DNA from: Humitalea sp038323655
GTDB taxonomy: Bacteria; Pseudomonadota; Alphaproteobacteria; Acetobacterales; Acetobacteraceae
Assembly: GCA_038323655.1 (NCBI GenBank)
Contig: JBBQHE010000187.1
Location: forward strand, 1-8,953
Reading direction: 5' to 3'
Length of the DNA: 8,953 bases
This document shows, in pieces, positions 7,324-8,953 of the stretch. The notes below the pieces were generated by a model, which had not been told where the DNA came from, searched no databases, and saw nothing but the letters and a program-made list of their open reading frames with translations. The position numbers and the translations under genes were made by a program. Each line of letters opens with the position of its first letter. Position 1 is the stretch's first letter.

Positions 7324-7339
7324 TCCAAACCGCGTGCCA
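7324..7339 (-). promoter_or_regulatory. Sigma-54 (RpoN) promoter candidate for glnK-amtB
   Basis: Read on the minus strand, the site is TGGCACG-CGGT-TTGGA. This matches the sigma-54 consensus TGGCACG-N4-TTGCA with correct spacing between the -24 and -12 elements, except that the -12 GC is GG. Transcription would start near 7313 and give a leader of about 33 nt before the glnK ATG. Nitrogen-controlled glnK-amtB operons are classic RpoN/NtrC targets, which raises the prior. I could not find a convincing NtrC dyad in the rest of the spacer. Confidence 0.6.
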
Positions 7340-7424
7340 CCGACGTCCCTCCCCCCGCTGCATCGCCGCATCGGCCGGAGACCGAGGCTGGCGGCGGGGG
7401 ACAGCGCGAAGGCCGGGTTTTGCC

Positions 7425-7440
7425 GCCAGGGCAGCCTGGC
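7425..7440. repeat. Short inverted repeat in the glnK/ubi divergent spacer
   Basis: GCCAGG (7425-7430) and CCTGGC (7435-7440) pair perfectly around a 4-base centre, within the 226-bp spacer between two divergent genes. It sits just before the only AT-rich patch there (7441-7459), a plausible area for the promoter of the rightward gene. An operator role is possible, but short G/C palindromes arise easily in such DNA. Confidence 0.3.
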
Positions 7441-7506
7441 TGATTTGCTTAAAGGTTAGGCAGCCGGGCGCGGACCACCCGCCCCCCGATGGAGCAGACA
7501 GCCGAC

Positions 7507-8760
7507 ATGACTCAGCATTCAGAATCGACCGGCGTGGACGTCTGCATCGTCGGCGCGGGGCCTGTGGGGGCGACCCTGGGCGCTGTTCTCGCCGCCGCCG
7601 GCGTGACGGTCGCCATCGTCGATGCAGCACCCCTGCCGCCGATGGAACTGGCGGCCTTCGACGGCCGGGCCTATGCCATCGCCGCGACCAGCCGCAACCT
7701 GCTCGACGCCGCCGGGATCTGGGACCGACTGCCGACCACACCTTGCGCCATCCGTGCCATCCGCGTCGCCGATGGCAAGCCGGGCGAGCGCCCCTCCCAC
7801 CTGTCGCTGCACTTCGATGCGGCCGAGGCCGGCGAGGAGGCCTTCGGCTGGATGATCGAGGCCCGGGCGCTGCGGGTCGCGCTGAACGCCCGCCTGCCGG
7901 GCATGGCCAACCTCGCCGTCCATGCCCCCAGCCAGGCCGAGGTCACCCGCGACGCGGCCGGTTGCCACGTGACACTCGCCGATGGCACCCGTCTTGCAGC
8001 CCGACTGGTCGTGGCCGCCGAAGGCCGCCGCAGCCCCCTGCGCCGCGGCGCCGGCATCGCCGAGGCCGGCTTCGACTACCGCCAGATGGGGCTGGTCGGT
8101 GCCTTCGCCCATGAACGCCCGCACGACGGCGTGGCGCTGGAACAGTTCCTGCCCGCCGGCCCCTTCGCCCAACTGCCGCTGACCGGCACGGCCGAGCACC
8201 CGAACCTGTCCGCCTATGTCTGGTCGGAGAAAACCGCGCTGGCCCAGGCCGCCCTGGCCCTGCCGGACGCCGCCTTCGGCCGGGAACTTGCCCGGCGGCT
8301 CGGACCGCACCTGGGCGCGGTCACCCCCGTCGGGCAACGCTGGTCCTACCCGCTGACCGCCCTGCATGTGCAACGCCTGACCGACACGCGCCTGGCGCTG
8401 GTGGGGGACGCCGCCCACGGCATCCACCCGATCGCGGGGCAGGGGCTGAACCTGGGCTTCCGCGACGTCGCTGCCCTGGCCGAGGTCGTCATCGCCGCCG
8501 TCAACGCCGGCGAAGACCCGGGCAGCGCCGCGGTCCTTGCGCGCTACCAGGCCGCCCGCCGCGGCGACAACCTGGTCATGCTGGGCGCGACCCATGTGCT
8601 GGAACGGCTGTTCGGCAACGACTTCGGCCCGGTGCGCGCCGCACGACGCCTGGGGATCGGCGCGGTGGACCGCATGCCCCGACTGAAAACCTGGTTCGCC
8701 CGGCGCGCGATGGGCTTCGGCGGCGTCACCGGCGGACTGCTGGCGGGGCGCGGGGTTTAG
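7507..8760 (+). CDS. UbiH/UbiF/VisC/COQ6-family FAD-dependent hydroxylase
   Basis: This 417-residue flavoprotein monooxygenase most likely hydroxylates the ring of a ubiquinone precursor at the membrane face, using FAD, NAD(P)H and oxygen. It has the dinucleotide motif VGAGPVGATLG (15-25), a DG-type motif in the form AAEGRRSPLRR (170-180, Glu replacing the usual Asp), and the family signature VGDAAHGIHPIAGQGLNLGF (299-318) that contacts FAD. Length is normal for the family. Which ring position it acts on (UbiH, UbiF, UbiI or alphaproteobacterial UbiL type) cannot be decided from sequence, so no symbol is given. The start is uncertain. The ATG at 7507 has GGAG 12 bases upstream, while the in-frame ATG at 7489 has no ribosome-binding site and would add six residues. 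It is divergent from glnK and followed within about 10 bp by a palindromic repeat. Confidence 0.92.
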   Translation: MTQHSESTGVDVCIVGAGPVGATLGAVLAAAGVTVAIVDAAPLPPMELAAFDGRAYAIAATSRNLLDAAGIWDRLPTTPCAIRAIRVADGKPGERPSHLSLHFDAAEAGEEAFGWMIEARALRVALNARLPGMANLAVHAPSQAEVTRDAAGCHVTLADGTRLAARLVVAAEGRRSPLRRGAGIAEAGFDYRQMGLVGAFAHERPHDGVALEQFLPAGPFAQLPLTGTAEHPNLSAYVWSEKTALAQAALALPDAAFGRELARRLGPHLGAVTPVGQRWSYPLTALHVQRLTDTRLALVGDAAHGIHPIAGQGLNLGFRDVAALAEVVIAAVNAGEDPGSAAVLARYQAARRGDNLVMLGATHVLERLFGNDFGPVRAARRLGIGAVDRMPRLKTWFARRAMGFGGVTGGLLAGRGV

Positions 8761-8770
8761 GCGGGGCAGT

Positions 8771-8953
8771 CCCTGGGGAGGGCTCTGCCCTCCCCAGACC
8801 CCACCTGGCAGGAGGCCGTGCCCCCTGCACCCGCCGTTGTTTCATTGGCCAAGCCTGGGGAGGGGAATGGTGCGCGCGTGCTGCCGGGCGCCCCTGTGTT
8901 GCCCCTTCCCTGGCGTGGCCAAACAAGGCGGGTCCAGGGGACACTGTCCCCTG
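8771..8953. repeat. Palindromic intergenic repeat element, copy 2 (cut by window end)
   Basis: This element starts about 10 bp after the hydroxylase stop and has the same plan and orientation as the copy at 2821-3043. It shows a left hairpin, then the shared block CCTGCACCCGCCGTTGTT (8824-8841, identical to 2875-2892). A central inverted repeat follows, with arms 8845-8865 and 8902-8922 (18 of 21 paired), and then the shared GGGTCCAGGGG (8930-8940). The last 19 bases (8935-8953) form a perfect 9-bp inverted repeat around one base and may continue past the edge. There is no protein-coding content. Together with copy 1 it shows a dispersed repeat family in this genome. Confidence 0.83.
8773..8797. 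repeat. Perfect 11-bp hairpin leading repeat copy 2
   Basis: CTGGGGAGGGC (8773-8783) pairs completely with GCCCTCCCCAG (8787-8797) around a TCT loop, 12 bases after the hydroxylase stop codon. It is strong enough to pause RNA polymerase or protect an mRNA 3' end. No T-run follows, so a canonical intrinsic terminator is not supported. The equivalent hairpin in copy 1 has a single mismatch. Confidence 0.75.

Noticed and set aside
6907..7371. A 155-residue N-terminal extension of AmtB
   Set aside because: It overlaps glnK in another frame and lacks homology. The ATG at 6906 has a good AGGGG ribosome-binding site and begins a signal peptide.
7421..7433. TGCC-N5-GGCA as an NtrC-binding site
   Set aside because: The spacing and sequence do not fit the NtrC dyad (TGCACC-N5-GGTGCA), and such G/C-rich dyads are expected by chance here.
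6921..8114. A rightward open frame spanning glnK, the spacer and the start of the hydroxylase gene
   Set aside because: It runs out of frame through two well-supported genes and has an Arg/Pro-rich, motif-free translation.

Overview
The window looks like ordinary chromosomal DNA from a high-GC alphaproteobacterium. The DUF2155 protein, the UbiH/COQ6-type hydroxylase, the glnK-amtB pair, the FtsK type and the strong G/C preference at third codon positions together suggest Acetobacteraceae (Roseomonas-like). That placement is inference from recalled family features, not from a search. I see no tRNA, rRNA, CRISPR array, integrase, transposase, phage gene or defence gene.

Layout. (1) 2-322 (+): the 3' part of a DUF2155 envelope protein. 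Its stop overlaps, tail to tail, the stop of a zinc-independent MDR oxidoreductase (319-1335, -). A small secreted protein of unknown function (1361-1678, -), possibly SPOR-like, lies just upstream of the oxidoreductase and may be co-transcribed with it. (2) Divergent from these is a stand-alone MetE catalytic-domain methyltransferase (1795-2814, +), most like the MesD-type methionine synthases. (3) 2821-3043 is an imperfect palindromic repeat element that runs into the 3' end of ftsK. (4) 2974-6906 and 6942-7280 (-): glnK, amtB and ftsK in transcription order. A near-consensus sigma-54 promoter precedes glnK. (5) 7507-8760 (+): a UbiH/UbiF/COQ6-family FAD monooxygenase for ubiquinone synthesis, divergent from glnK. 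(6) 8771 to the window end: a second copy of the palindromic element, again directly after a stop codon.

Functionally, glnK-amtB is a nitrogen-responsive ammonium uptake module in which the PII protein gates the channel. ftsK follows amtB on the same strand after 84 bp and couples chromosome segregation to division. The MetE-like enzyme makes methionine and the UbiH-like enzyme serves the quinone pool. These are unrelated housekeeping functions rather than one system.

No new multi-gene system is visible. The most interesting feature is the repeat family. Two copies share short identical blocks, yet their hairpin arms differ in sequence while staying paired, and one copy appears to supply the last 22 codons of FtsK. 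Secondary points are the MesD-like gene with no MesX partner in view, the small secreted protein, and the sigma-54 site with an altered -12 element.
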